Below, in pieces: positions 1 through 12,659 of a DNA stretch of 64,000 nt. Source of the stretch: Mytilus edulis (Eukaryota > Mollusca > Bivalvia > Mytilida > Mytilidae); the NCBI RefSeq assembly GCF_963676685.1, contig NC_092350.1, positions 5,879,486 through 5,943,485 of the forward strand. Direction: 5' to 3'. The notes below the pieces were generated by a model. The model saw nothing but the letters and a program-made list of their open reading frames with translations. It was not told the DNA's origin and ran no database searches. Numbering within the stretch: position 1 is the first letter of the stretch; each line of letters starts with the position of its first letter. The position numbers and the translations under genes were made by a program.

Positions 1-130
1 GATATAATTTAACATATTTTAAGCTTATGACATCCAAACAATAATGTAGCTAGATATACAAGAAGCAGCGTCATCTGAAATGTAATGCTAAAATTTGCCT
101 TATACAAGTCATTTTATATACGTTTATAAG

Positions 131-212
131 TTATGATATCCTGGCAATACCAGAGGTTATACCGGGGACAGCCACAGGATACAATATGTCTAGATTTAAC
201 CTGATATCTAAT
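131..212 (+). repeat. Intronic copy of the 5' end of exon 255-458
   Basis: About 80 bases here match the first 80 bases of the exon at 255 with few differences (shared stretches include ACCAGAGGTTATACC and GACAGCCACAGGATA). The offset is about 122 bases. The AG at the exon border is kept, but the pyrimidine tract before it is poorer. It reads as a decayed tandem copy of an exon start, not a used exon. Confidence 0.8.
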
Positions 213-254
213 GCTATGATCCGCCATTATATCTGTGACTTTTTTTGTCTCTAG

Positions 255-3200
255 GTTATAATATCCTGACGATACCAGAGGTTATACCAGGGACAGCCAC
301 AGGATATAATATGTCTAGAATCAACCTGATTCCTGGTGTTAGATATTATTCTAATGTTATAGCTTATAACTATGCTGGAGCCCACACAACGTCCACATCT
401 GATGGATTCATTGTGGATCATGTGGATCCATCGTCTGGCATTGTTTATGATGGATTGGGTAAGTTAATTTAATTTAAACAGGCAGACAATTTCGTTATGA
501 ATCATGTTTATTTATTTTCTGGCGTTGTAATTGATTAATTAGGTTATGTTACAATGCATATACATATGATCAATTTATTGTGTATTTTGTTGATCCATCG
601 TCCTGCGTTCTTATGATGGATAAGGCCTTATTGTTATTGAACATTTGGATACTATAGCTATAGTTGAAACCATAAAACCTTTCAAATTAAGCGTCGTCTC
701 AAATGCAAGTTATACCCACCATTCGAACTCCACGCTCAGTTTAATGCAAAAATCGGGATAGGAAACAATCAAAACATTACATAGTATACATTTATATCTA
801 TAGATTTGATTTTAATTTGTTTGCTGATCTCCGTAGTGCATCTATGTCTGTTATGCTATACATTAGTTTTCAAATTATTAGCTTGTTCAACGATAGCTTC
901 CATGATTATGATTGAAAAACTGGTCAATCATGCACCAGATAAATTTATGCAGCATTACTAAAGCATTGAGAATCTATCAGTATGAAAATGTATTTTGTAC
1001 ATACAAAACAGGAATACTTGACAAAGAGTACCAAAACTCCACGCACTATGTGGCAGCACACTGGCATGGTTTTGTAGATACAGAGTCAGGTATACTGTCA
1101 TACCACTGGTGTGTAGGGAAGACAACTCATGTACACAGAATTTACGCCAAAACGGAATGTAGTGTTTTACCATGGAATAACGTTGGACTGCATACCTCTG
1201 CCTCAAAGAATTTATCTACACAGATATTGCAGGGTAAGTTAAGGTGAACTGCACTGTACACGAGTACAGCTTATTCATGACATTTAAACAAACGTTGTGC
1301 TTTTTTTTTTAAAGAGCAAGAACATAATATTTAAAAAAAAGGCAAAAGATACTAAAAGGGATATTCAAACTGATAGTCGATAATCTTTGTCAGACCAAAT
1401 GTACAGAAAAAAGTAAAATAAAAAAAATACTGAACTCTGAGAAAAATTAAAAAAGAAAAGTCCCTAATTAAATGGCAAAATCAAAAGCAGAATACACCAT
1501 CAAAATTGAATTGCTTAAGAAGTAACTAACTATCGATCCATTGCAGGAATAAAAATCTACAGTAAAGTGTATGCTATTGATAGTGTTGGCAGACCGTCGT
1601 CTATTGTTGTCTCTGATGGGGTAATAATTGATGTAACTCCTCCTATTTCGGAAAAGTTCATACATGGTTCAGAAAATCTCGGAAATAATACATCATTTGA
1701 AAACACTGGTGGAGATGATATTAAATTTGTAAACGTTAGTTCTACTGATATTTGTACGGCTTCTGATATTTACCATCCGTTGTCATGGATACCTTCGGAT
1801 ATAACTTGTACGGCTGTTGTGTCGTCAGATGTCAATTTAGCGAAGCATGGTCGATCATATTTGCTTATAAGAGGTAGTCTTAACCAGCAGTTAGAACAAG
1901 TAAGAGCGGGTAATATATACAAAGTGTCTTTTTTCTCCAGTCATTTACCAATAACAGATTCTGTTGGAGCAAACAAAGAAGGGTTTGTACAGCTTGATGA
2001 TGTAAAACATGTTTTTCTGATCTACACGAAGCCCTATCGTCATGATGAACATGGACATGGGAATAGTCGTCAGAAAATCTCCTGGCATGCTCACACCTTC
2101 TATTTCAAAGCCACCAATGATCATGCAAATATCACAATCGGAAGTATGGACTTGACTACAGGAATATTATTTGATGACCTATCTGTACAGGAAGTGAACT
2201 TTACAACTGATACCACAAGCGGACACGTGCTTGGTCATGTTGTGTACTTACATGCATGGAGTTCTATCCATGGAACGTGGAGTTTTACAGATCCCGAATC
2301 ACCAATTGTAGATTACACATGGGCAATAGGTAAATGAATTTATCACGTTTTTTATATGTTCTGAAATTACATAGCAATAAACAGACGTTAATGTGTTAGG
2401 GAATATGCCCAATACAGTGTTCGACCTAAACAGGAGAAAAGTCATTTAAAGAAATAATAAACAAGAATGGAAAGTCTATTATGACTGTGTTAATTGATAT
2501 CACAAATCAATATAAACGTTAATGTTTCTTTCGAAATACTTTTTTTTAACTTCCCTAGTCAGGCCGTAGAAATTCATATATCAAACCATTCAAAAGTTTA
2601 GTATTGATGCAAGTAATTAATTGCAGGTTTTACTAAGGGAGGTACACATATCCCAACATTCAGAAGTGTTGATAGATTTAATTTTGTTTATGTTGTAGGT
2701 TATGCAGAGGGAGGTACACAGATCCAACCATTTCGAAGTGCTGGTTTAATGAACTTTGCCTTTAACAACAATGTTACACTGGTCCATAACACCTATATTT
2801 ATGTGACGGCTACAGCTACTAATGCTGCAGGATTGAAGGGCGTGTCATATTCTGATCCCATACTGGTAGATCTGACACCACCTGATATTAAATATGTTAA
2901 TGATGGAGCAGGTAAATAAATATTTATGTGACAGATAAATCAGCTAATCTTGCGGGACTGAGAGGAGTGTTATTTTTTATCCAATACTTGTAGACCTGAA
3001 ACACCTGATATAAAATATGTTAATAATGGAACAAGAAAATACGTCTCCTGAATGTGAAGTCAACACTCGATCTTTTATGATTAAAGACAATAGTTAATTA
3101 CCAATGCTCGAATCTTGTTAATCAATTTGAGATATTTTATATGGTTATATTTCAAGGTCCAGATGAATTGGCCTGGGAATTAAATGAAGTAATTGCTAAC

Positions 3201-5951
3201 TGGGCCGTTGAGGATCCTGAGTCTGGTATCCTGATATGCCAATGGGCTATAGGTAATATATATTTACTAACATTTTAGTTTGCAAAAATCTATTTCTATT
3301 CCTACCTCTTCTTTTCAACAGTACAGTATTTTTGTCATATTTGGTCATATCATTGAATTTAAATGATTACAATGACTGACCAGTTATATTAAGTTAAATT
3401 AGATTGTTTTGCTATGGCTTTCGAGCAAAATAAACCCATCAAACCCTGTGTGATCAATGTGCTTCTGTGGTAAATACTTATTGTCGTCTGTGACTCATAT
3501 ATCCAATAACAGTCAACTATTTCATGAAAGCGTCCGTAACATTTCGAAGGGTTGACTTCAACTATACCATTTCCAACTTCTGGTTCAATGGTTTTCTTGT
3601 AATCAGTAATCCCAAATTAAAGAAATAATAAAAGAAAATGAAAGTTTTATAATATCGTTTCTGCTAAGAGATATACGTTTTATGTAAATGCGCTGCTGGA
3701 GTGTTGTACATAGAAATGATATACTGAAATCATCACTTTCATTACAGCAGACATGTTAAACATAACTTTGATATTTTGATAATATAAATTATTTTGATAA
3801 ATAAAAAATTGTTTTGTATTGTTAAGGGTACCATTCTGGAGGGAGCGACCTACTACTATACACTGAAGTAACATCTACAACAGCATACAAAGTGTTCCCT
3901 TACAGTCTATTAATAGGGTATACCATTTACACAACACTGAAATGTGAGAACAAAGCAGGATTATCTTCTGTGATGTCATCTAACGGAGTAAAGATTTCAA
4001 ACCTACCACCCTCAGCCACATCAGCAGTGGTCCAAGCTTTACCATTGTCATTGAAAGAGTACAGTCCAAGGGGTTTATATTTAGGTGTCAATGATAATAT
4101 TAGACTGAAGTGGACAGGATTTGATGACCATATAGGAGTAGAGAGATACAAGGTATATGTTATATTCATTATACTATTTTTCCAATCAATGTATTGAATT
4201 GCATTATCAGAAGAAGATTATGTTTCTCTTTAATTCGAATTTTCCACTGTTAACAGACAGCTTGAAAGAATTGATTAATATCTTATTGCAAGTGAGAGTG
4301 GTACCATTTCAACATGAAGTTAATGCCTTTGATCATACTACATTCTTCTATATAGCTAAATGCCTATGGAAATTTGTATTCACTGTTTATTGACGGAAAT
4401 CTATCTTTATATTGTATCGAATTATCTTGAGGTGAGATACTATCCAATTTGGAACCAATTTTATTTTTAATGTAAAAGGTTGTTCAGTACAATTGTAAAA
4501 TATATTTAAACATACAAATAATAATTATGTATTTGGCTTAAATTCTTATGAACCTGCTATTTTAATCAAGTGGCAAATTCATAAATTCTCTAAGCAGCCC
4601 TCATTTTTATAGAGGTAGAATATATTACTATCAATGGAAATATGTTCAAGAAGAATTTGGATTTTTAGATCTGTTTCACATGTTCTAGTAATAGACTTGA
4701 AGTTTTAAAAAGGACTTGTATTTCATTTTTGTTTCAGGTATTTTATAAACGGGATGAAACATCAGAGTTAATGTTCTTTCCTGATGTACAGGATGTACTG
4801 TATGCACATTTCACAAAGATGTCTCTTACAGAAGGATCTCACAACTTCTCAGTACAAGCTATAAATAAACTGTTTAAACGCAGCAATAAGGCTACCTCAT
4901 ATACTATAACAGATATGTCATCTCCGGTAGTGGATGGTAAGTAAGCTATTTATAAACTGTTAAAAAGGCTATTAATAAATTGTTTAAACGCAGCAATAAA
5001 ATTTAGTCATATTCTATAACAAATATGTCATCTCCAGTAATGGATGGCAAGTAAGCTATTAATAAACTATTTAAACGCAGCTATAAAACTACGTCATATA
5101 CTATAACCGATATGTCATCTCCGGTCGTGGATTGTAAGTAAGCTATTAATGAATTGTATAAACGCAGCAATAAAGCTTAGTCATATGCTATATCAGATAT
5201 GTCATCTCCGGTAGTGGATGGTTAGTAAGCTATTAATAAATTGTTAAAAAGGCACAATGAAGCTACGTCATATTCTATAGCAGATATGTCATCTCCGGTA
5301 GTGGATGGTTAGTAAGCTATTTATAAATTGTTAAAAAGGCAGAAATGAAGCTATGTCATATTCTACAACAGATATATCTTCTCCGATAGAAGATGGTAAT
5401 TAACTGATTCGCGTAAACACTTTTTTCTCAGTCCCTTTTCCTTTTTAAAGGTATGTCCTAATCCTGGTTGTTTACTTTAAGGCTTGCGAGACCTAATAAA
5501 ATAACATGAGCATTGAATCATTGTTGACCTTGTAATAAACAGGAACTCATAGAATAAACATCCAATATTAAAACTTAATTAAAAAATTCTCTTTGACAAC
5601 TGCAATCTTATTTCATAAGATGGACCTTCTGAACAGGTTAACCCGTTTGTTTTTTTGTTTTTTTTCACAGCAACAAATACCCTGACAATTAACTGGATAA
5701 ACAAACAGATCGTTGTTTCATGGGACAGTATTTTTACATCAGACAATGCCATATTTTATGAAGTGTCGTCTGGTTCTACATTAGGAGGAATTAATATTAT
5801 CCAGTGGCAGGAAACCAATCAAACAAGTATAACATTTGGTATACCAGCTTTTGTAGCAGTTATCACCGGGTTACCAGTCTATGTTACAGTTACAGCAATC
5901 TCAGTCGGTGGATATTCTTCAGTGAAAACAGGACATTTCACACTTCCGTAG
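255..5951 (+). CDS. 3' part of a modular extracellular (FN3-like) protein gene, eight exons, 5' end outside window
   Basis: Exons by GT-AG borders and frame: 255-458, 1012-1233, 1547-2329, 2699-2911, 3157-3252, 3827-4152, 4738-4936, 5671-5951 (stop included). All introns are phase 1 except the one after 4152 (phase 0), the symmetrical pattern of shuffled modules. The protein repeats a unit recognisable by AHWHGFVDTESGILSYHW, then WAIG with GG (YAEGGTQIQ, YHSGGSDLL), then a strand-rich part ending in VDLTPP or VDHVDPSSGIVYDG. This looks like fibronectin-III or related beta-sandwich domains. Exon 3 (260 codons) also holds a W- and C-containing stretch ending GILFDDLSVQEV, resembling a jelly-roll carbohydrate-binding module; that is inference. 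No transmembrane segment follows, and the chain ends at HFTLP, so a secreted protein is likely. The first exon starts mid-codon, so the signal peptide lies upstream. I cannot name the gene. Exon structure is firm; function is unknown. Confidence 0.82.
579..625 (+). repeat. Intronic copy of the 3' end of exon 255-458
   Basis: The stretch with TTGATCCATCGTCCTGCG and TTATGATGGAT matches the exon end around 412-458 (GTGGATCCATCGTCTGGC, TTTATGATGGAT). The copy has lost the GTAAG donor. It is the downstream counterpart of the copy at 131-212. Confidence 0.65.
2624..2690 (+). repeat. Intronic copy of the acceptor and start of exon 2699-2911
   Basis: GCAGGTTTTACTAAGGGAGG, then GTACACATATCCCAACATTC, parallels the true exon start 71 bases downstream (GTAGGTTATGCAGAGGGAGG, then GTACACAGATCCAACCATTT). 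The copy includes an AG acceptor, but its frame then diverges. A splice machine scanning this intron meets the copy before the real exon. Confidence 0.78.
2916..3036 (+). repeat. Intronic copy of the 3' half of exon 2699-2911
   Basis: About 115 bases starting AAATATTTATGTGACAG and ending near AATATGTTAATAATGGAAC match the exon end at 2800-2911, offset about 118. The copy has drifted and lost the donor. The exon is therefore flanked on both sides by partial copies of its own ends. Confidence 0.78.
4937..5400 (+). repeat. Five degenerate tandem copies of an exon end plus 5' splice site (87-bp period)
   Basis: The last 85 or so bases of exon 4738-4936 (GCTATAAATAAACTG to GTAGTGGATG) are followed in the intron by five more copies. 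Donor-like sites start at 4937 (real, GTAAGT), 5047 (GCAAGT), 5134 (GTAAGT), 5221 (GTTAGT), 5308 (GTTAGT) and 5396 (GTAATT). Spacings are 110, 87, 87, 87 and 88. Copies contain stop codons and small indels in the exon frame, so only the first is coding. Confidence 0.9.
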
Positions 5952-8897
5952 ATATTTTTTCAAGTTAACTACCAGCATCTGAAGACTACGTAAACGGAGA
6001 GATGATAATTTTATACCTTAAGGACAGAAAAATCAGTTATCTATATCTTTAATCAGTAGTTAGTTTTGCTTTATAGTCAAATTAAACATTATAAGAATAT
6101 ATAAACTTACCATTCCTATATTCAGACTTTCCTTGAAACAGATATCATTCTGAATCATTATGATAACTATGATACACATAAAATTAATTTACTGAAAAAC
6201 AAAACGGGCATGCGAGTATGGGTTTAAAGATTTTGGCGATTTTTTTTAATGTTTACATGAAACATTAGAGTGTTTCTATTATGTTTATTCACCAACATTC
6301 TGCTCAACTTCAAATCCTGATAGTTTCAGGTAATAGGAAAATATTTGAAAATATCCCATAGAAACGGTACTTTTAAGTTTATTTGTGAACATACATTTAG
6401 ATTACTTTATTGCTACTAAATATTGAAATTGTATTTGTACCGCATAAAACAATTGTTTAGACTTTATCATATGGGTCAATATTCGCAATCAATTTCACAT
6501 AAGTGGTAATGGTATCAGTTGTCCATATTTGGATATACATGTATATGATGTTCGTTTCGAAGTCAATTTTCACATATTTGGTTTGATTATGAGTGAAGAA
6601 GCGAAATTATTATTTTTCGTAATTATCATGCCTTGAACAAATCTTTATTTTAATACACATTTCATTTGAATATCTTAATTAGAGGCGTATTATTACCCCG
6701 AGGAAAATTACTGACAGAAAGTCCATAACCAAATGACAAAATTAAAAACTCAAACACATCAAACAAAATCAAGTCCACGGTTATATTTTTTATTTGACAC
6801 AGTCATTTCTTATGAAGAAAATGGTGAATTAAACCTGGTTTTATAGCTAGCTAAACCTCTTACTTGTATGACAGTCGCAAATAATTTCCTTATATTTACA
6901 CCACCGTGTGACCAACACAAATAGACATAATAGGTAAAATGTCATAATAGGGGTACAACATTCAACATTGTGTTAAAGTGTTTATCACTATAAAACAAAC
7001 AAATATGTAACACAGAAGCACAAAAGGCATATAGTCAAAAGACATAAGCAAAAATACAAGAATACATAAGTTACAGTACCACAATTACTAAATGATGTAT
7101 AAGTACAAAGTCACACCACCAAAAGTAGGCTTAACAGTAAAATTAATATCCAAACCGACAAATAAAAGAAAACTGTAAAAAAAAGATTCCTACCTTATCA
7201 AGATGATAAACAACCTCCAGAATTTATACTTCAAAACCATCATGTATTATTTGTGAAGTTGATACGAAATACTTCTCAACAAGGTATTGGTACCTTCCAA
7301 TGATCTTTTTTTAGAAAAAGGACGAGACTTTCTTTAAAATACCCCTGGTTCTTTAACTTTCTACTCAGACACTGGTGACGTTTTACAAAGTCCGAGTGGC
7401 AAATTCAAGCTCTTGAATATAGAATAAGTTGGGAAATGTATATCCCATATGCAGGTGCATTTTGTATATTGCTAAAAAGGTGGGGGGAAATGGATAATTT
7501 CAAAGTTAAATCGTCTTGTTTGTCATAGATTCTTGAGACGACGTAAATGTCAAATAGGAAGAATAAGTCTGACCATGAGGCAGAGGCAGCCGTGTCTGTT
7601 GTTTCTTTTATTTTACCAATTCTGACAATGTATCCAGTTTAACGTCTTCTTGTTTAGCTCCTACTCTGACGTAGTCCTCAATTGAATCCATCATTATTTT
7701 GAAGTTATTGTTCCAAAGACATGACTTTTATATTATGATTGAAAAAAATGTTGATATGTTATTTGTACCGCCGAAAAGAGTTATTTAGAACTGTATAGAC
7801 TTTTATGAATTATATAACGTATTTGAAAGATATTGATGTAGTGTGTACATTATTATTGAAATGTTATATTTTTTCTAATTTTTCCGGTATTGTATTATAT
7901 TTGATTTGTTGAATATTAGATATAGAATTCGTTGGATATTTGGAGTATGAGGGATATTGTTGTGAACATTTATTAAAGTAAAAGATAAGAAAATTTTATT
8001 TTTTTAGGAATTTTGAGTAGGAAGGATATGTCTAAAGATGGGCAGTGTGTTTTGATTCAATAAACAATTCTATTTATATCTTCTTAGTAATTTTAGACAA
8101 ATTAATAATTCAAATGGGTTTTTATTTTTGACAAAATCAAATTAAACGTTAGATAGATTTATCAGTGTTCAGTGTATAATTAGGTTATTAAAGCCTGAAA
8201 AAAACCTTCACACCTATGATCAAGACCAAATAAACTGAAAAAAAAACAACTTTATTTCTGACCATACTGTTTGAATTTTGCTAGGTGTTATGATGACTTA
8301 AGATATTTATATTGTGTGTACATACATTTTAATTGGTCACTGGTGGAAAGATGTCTCATCGGAAATCATTTCTTTACAAATTATAGATTTTCTTTCGAAA
8401 GGGTAATTTATCTTGTGCCAGCTAGTAAAAAGTAAAATCATAAAAAAAATGAAATCCGAGGAAAATTCAATCGGAAAGTCCATGATCACATGGCAAAATC
8501 AAAATGACAAAACACATCAAACGAATGGACAACAACCGTCACATTCCTGACTTGGTACAGGCATTTTCAAATGTAGAAAATGGGCTTAGTTGTGTTGCAC
8601 AGGTGTAAAATCTGTTGATGAGTCGCAATCGATGATATAGAGTATGTATTCGGAGTTGTACATGTTTCGAACTACAATGTACAATTGTAGAAATAGTCCA
8701 ATACTAATGCATGAACAAATGTTTAATTACATTTATATATGTAAAAGTTGAAAAAAAACTGCTTTAATCGATTATAGGCGTGTGGTTAATGACTACAAAT
8801 GAACATGTGTCCTAAATATCTATTATTTTTTTTTCTTTTGTCTGTAGCAACGATTTGTGATAAATGGTGTCAGACACCACAACATGATCCATCTAGT
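5952..8897. other. Intergenic region with dispersed repeats, no gene seen
   Basis: The region lies between the stop of the modular protein gene and the end of the glutathione transferase gene, which converge. No ORF with coding character was found on either strand. The stretch from about 6690 to 7180 and the one at 8455-8580 belong to a dispersed family listed separately. The remainder is AT-rich and featureless to my eye. Confidence 0.6.
6690..7180 (+). repeat. Dispersed repeat (AAAGTCC...CAAATGACAAAATT family)
   Basis: The segment with GAAAGTCCATAACCAAATG followed by a run of ACACATCAAAC recurs at 8472-8580 (GAAAGTCCATGATCACATGG) and in fragment form at 1459-1505 (AAAGTCCCTAATTAAATGGC). 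The 6.7-kb copy continues through TAGACATAATAGGTAAAATG to about 7180. I recognise the type as a common mussel interspersed repeat from general acquaintance only. Confidence 0.55.
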
Positions 8898-11800
8898 TCA
8901 CATCTTGCCAATTAGTGGTTTGAAAGATCCTGGAGATTCCTTCCAGTGGGGCGGCCATGAAGCTTTAATACTAGGACGAGAGCTCAGTCTCTCATAATAC
9001 GACTTCATGGCGGGAAAACTGTCGAGGTTCAGTCCAACACGGACACCAAATCCAATAAAAGGGAAAAAATACACATCAGCCATCGTAAAGTCAGGACCTG
9101 CGAGATAAGCGCCAGTCTGTAAATAAATAGCATATTGTGTGTTACGTCATGACAATATATATATATATATTTATATTCGTGTCTTGCTTCCTGGGGAAAA
9201 ATTTTGGTAGGTCGACTAAACTTGTAAAACAACCGTTATTGGGTGTAAATTAGTCATCGCTATTTTACCAAACTGGCTATAACTTCTCTTTAAATTGTTC
9301 TTTTATGGTCGAAAACCACATGCAGACAATCCACAATAGGTGACCTTTAGTGGTTTTAATGTTTTCATAGTTCTGCATTAGTAAACTACTGGTTAAAATG
9401 ATTTTCCAATTTCATATATATAATGTTTTGTAATTTCATCGAATTGGTTTGTTTTAATGCAACAGTGTAGACTAAGTGTTATTGGTAAATATTGAACATC
9501 TCCTTTCGACTCTGCACCCTCAGTCACATCATTGCAGTGAGGTGTGAGTGTTTTCTAGTGAATGCCTCTTTGTGACGTTTAAATGAAGAATAGCAAAATA
9601 TTAGGAATTCTTCAAGAAGTAATTACAGTTTCGAACAATGTCTATTATTTTTCATACTTATAAAGATAAATAAATATAATACATAAATGAGAGGTTTTCA
9701 GTTAGCTATAAAACCTGGTTTAATCCACCATTTTCTAATTAAGAAAATGACAGGAATGTGACTTGTTTTCTGTTGCTGTGATTTGTATTTGAATTTGCCA
9801 TCTGATAAAGGAGCTTCCGTTTTGAATTTTTCTTTAAGTTCGGTACTTTTGTTATTTAAATCTTATTACCTTTCCCAAGTAATCATTCCAGCGATTGAGT
9901 TCGTCTTTCAGTGTCTGTGTCTTTCTTGCAACCGTATCCTGTAAATATTTTTTTATCGATAATGAGGAAGATTTTCAACACTTTTTGTAATAGCAATGGA
10001 TGGGCATTTGACGATGGAGGAAGATAATTTAACGATGGCGGGATCATTGGACAGTGGCCAAAGATATTTATATTACAGGTCATGGATGTATATAATCATA
10101 TATTTGTTTGAAGTGTTGATATTGTCGGTTTTTTGTCTGTATTACATGTAGATAGTGTACACGTATATATTTATTATACCGGTCTCATCTTGAGTTTTGT
10201 CTCTGCTCAACAAACAAAGTGAACATTTCCTTAATGTAATTTATACTGTTTATTTTTTAATCTCTTGCTTGAAAACATTGTGAACCATGCGTTTTATGGA
10301 TACTGATCAATACCTTTCTCTTCTTAAACAATTGAATTCATGTTTAATAATAAATTTCGTTGACAGTTTTTGAAAATCTCTGTGAGGTTAATTCTGTATG
10401 AGATAGATACATGCCTATCGCCGTATGTTGACCGCTATATGTCCTTAGAGTGTGAACTGAGTCTCTGTAATATTTATTATGTATAGTTACATGTGTATCA
10501 CCGTGTTTTGACCTCTATACGTCCTTAGAGTGTGAACTTTTGTCTCTGTAATGTTTATATTGTACAAGATAGACACATGCCTATCGCTGTATGTTGACCG
10601 CTATAGGTCCTTTGAGTGTGAACTGTGGTCTCTGTTATATCTATTCTGTATAGTCACATGTCTATCTCCGTGTTTTGACCTCTATATCTCCTTTAATTGT
10701 GTATTCCTGTTTTTATTGACGCTGACTCAATCAGTCTGACTCAATCATTCTGACTTACCGGATTCATATCTTCTTCTTTCGTCTCCATAAATTCATAGAG
10801 ATAATCCAACAACATTTTGTGCATTAAGTTCGCCACAGCCTAGAATTAAATTAACAATACTCTCTTGGGTAAATAACACGTCATTGAAAGATGTTACAGA
10901 TTTAATTGAGATGTTTTATTGTTGATTGGTGTTACAGAAATAAAAGTATCATCACCACAAATAGTGTTTTCTGGATTTTAGATACGACATTAGGAATTAT
11001 CTGCTATTATCTATGAAATAGATATTCCATTTTGGACATCCAAATCGCGGTGGCGACCGTAAAACTCAAGAAAGGATGATTTTCAAATTCAATAGGAAAT
11101 CTTGGTATAATTATTTCTCGTGAGCAGCATCCCTCTCTCAACGAAATCATTATAGAAAATAAAAGGCCTGGAATATAGAATCAACTGGGAGATATATATT
11201 TGGACAAGTATATATTGGCGCTGCTAGAATGTTGACGAGTTGACAAACAGTTGCACGAAGGAACGGACGAAGGGTTGACATACTGTTGGACGGAGGGACA
11301 ACGGTATACCATTAAATCTCACTGACGGGTGTCGAAAAAGGAGGTGTGGAATGATTGATCATGAGACATCTATCCACCAAAGTACAATTGATGTGGATTT
11401 AAATATTATGGATAACTACCAGGCCTTAAACGATGAGCAAAACCTAAACTGAATCGTCAGCTCTAAAATGTCCCGATATGACAAAAAATATAAAACCATT
11501 CAAACGAATCAGATGAATCAAAACTGTTTTCTACCTTTAGTTGTCGTTCCAATTACTTCATTCTGAATTAAGTACTGTACCTCGTTAGCAGCAGTATTTT
11601 TTATCTAAAAAATAACTTTTTTCAATTTTTTTTTTAATTTGGTTTAACATGTTTAAGATCACGACTGATTACAAATTTAACAAGAAATTATGCTAAATGC
11701 ATGTATTGCAAGCATACATGGGGGCTCTGAGCATGGGGGTCATACATGATACATTTTATGTATAACTCGGAGAAGTGTTATAGTTGGTAAATACCAGGCA

Positions 11801-12615
11801 GCATGTACGCTGACATCAATTGAGAGCAATCAATCGTTACAGATATCATAGTAAAAATAATATACTGACCTCATTCATCCTTTGAAGAACAAGCGCCCTC
11901 TGTTTTGTACCGGATGGTATGAGTTGTGTCCCTTTATCTTTATACGTGCTCTGAAGAATAACCATGGTACTGACTTGAAGAATGCATATTAATACACGAC
12001 AATCGATCGGATTATCATTTCTCGACCTATGCCTGATGCTCGACTACAGCCTCTTGCCGAAATGAGAATCTGTGGTAGATTTTGGACCTTTAGTGAAAAA
12101 CTCCATGCATTTATCTGTTGATCAAATACTTCCAATTCACGAACGCACCCTTGGAAGCTGATACCTCAATATCAGTCTATCCAGGTGAAGTAAGTCCGTC
12201 CACGTAAAGTAAGTCTGTCCACGTGAACCAGTCCGTTCATTTGAACGATACATAAAATATATATATACTTATGAATATAATTATTTTCTGTGACTGTATC
12301 TTACATTAATTTGTAGGATCCTTTACTATAGATAATTTAGCTGATCTGTAACAATAACATCTTCATGCCTTATATATCATGTACTGTAGTACGCCGCTAG
12401 ATTAAAACTGACGTGGAAAGGTAACACATGCCCACCGAAAGCTCTTTTTATGAGAGCCCAGGTGGTCGTGTGGTCTAGCGGGACGGCTGCAGTGCAGGCG
12501 ATTTGGTGTCACGATATCACAGTAGCATGGGTTCGAATCCCGGCGAGGGAAGAACAAAAAATTTGCGAAAGCAAATTTACAGATCTAACATTGTTGGGTT
12601 GATGTTTAGACGAGT

Positions 12616-12659
<44 letters not shown>

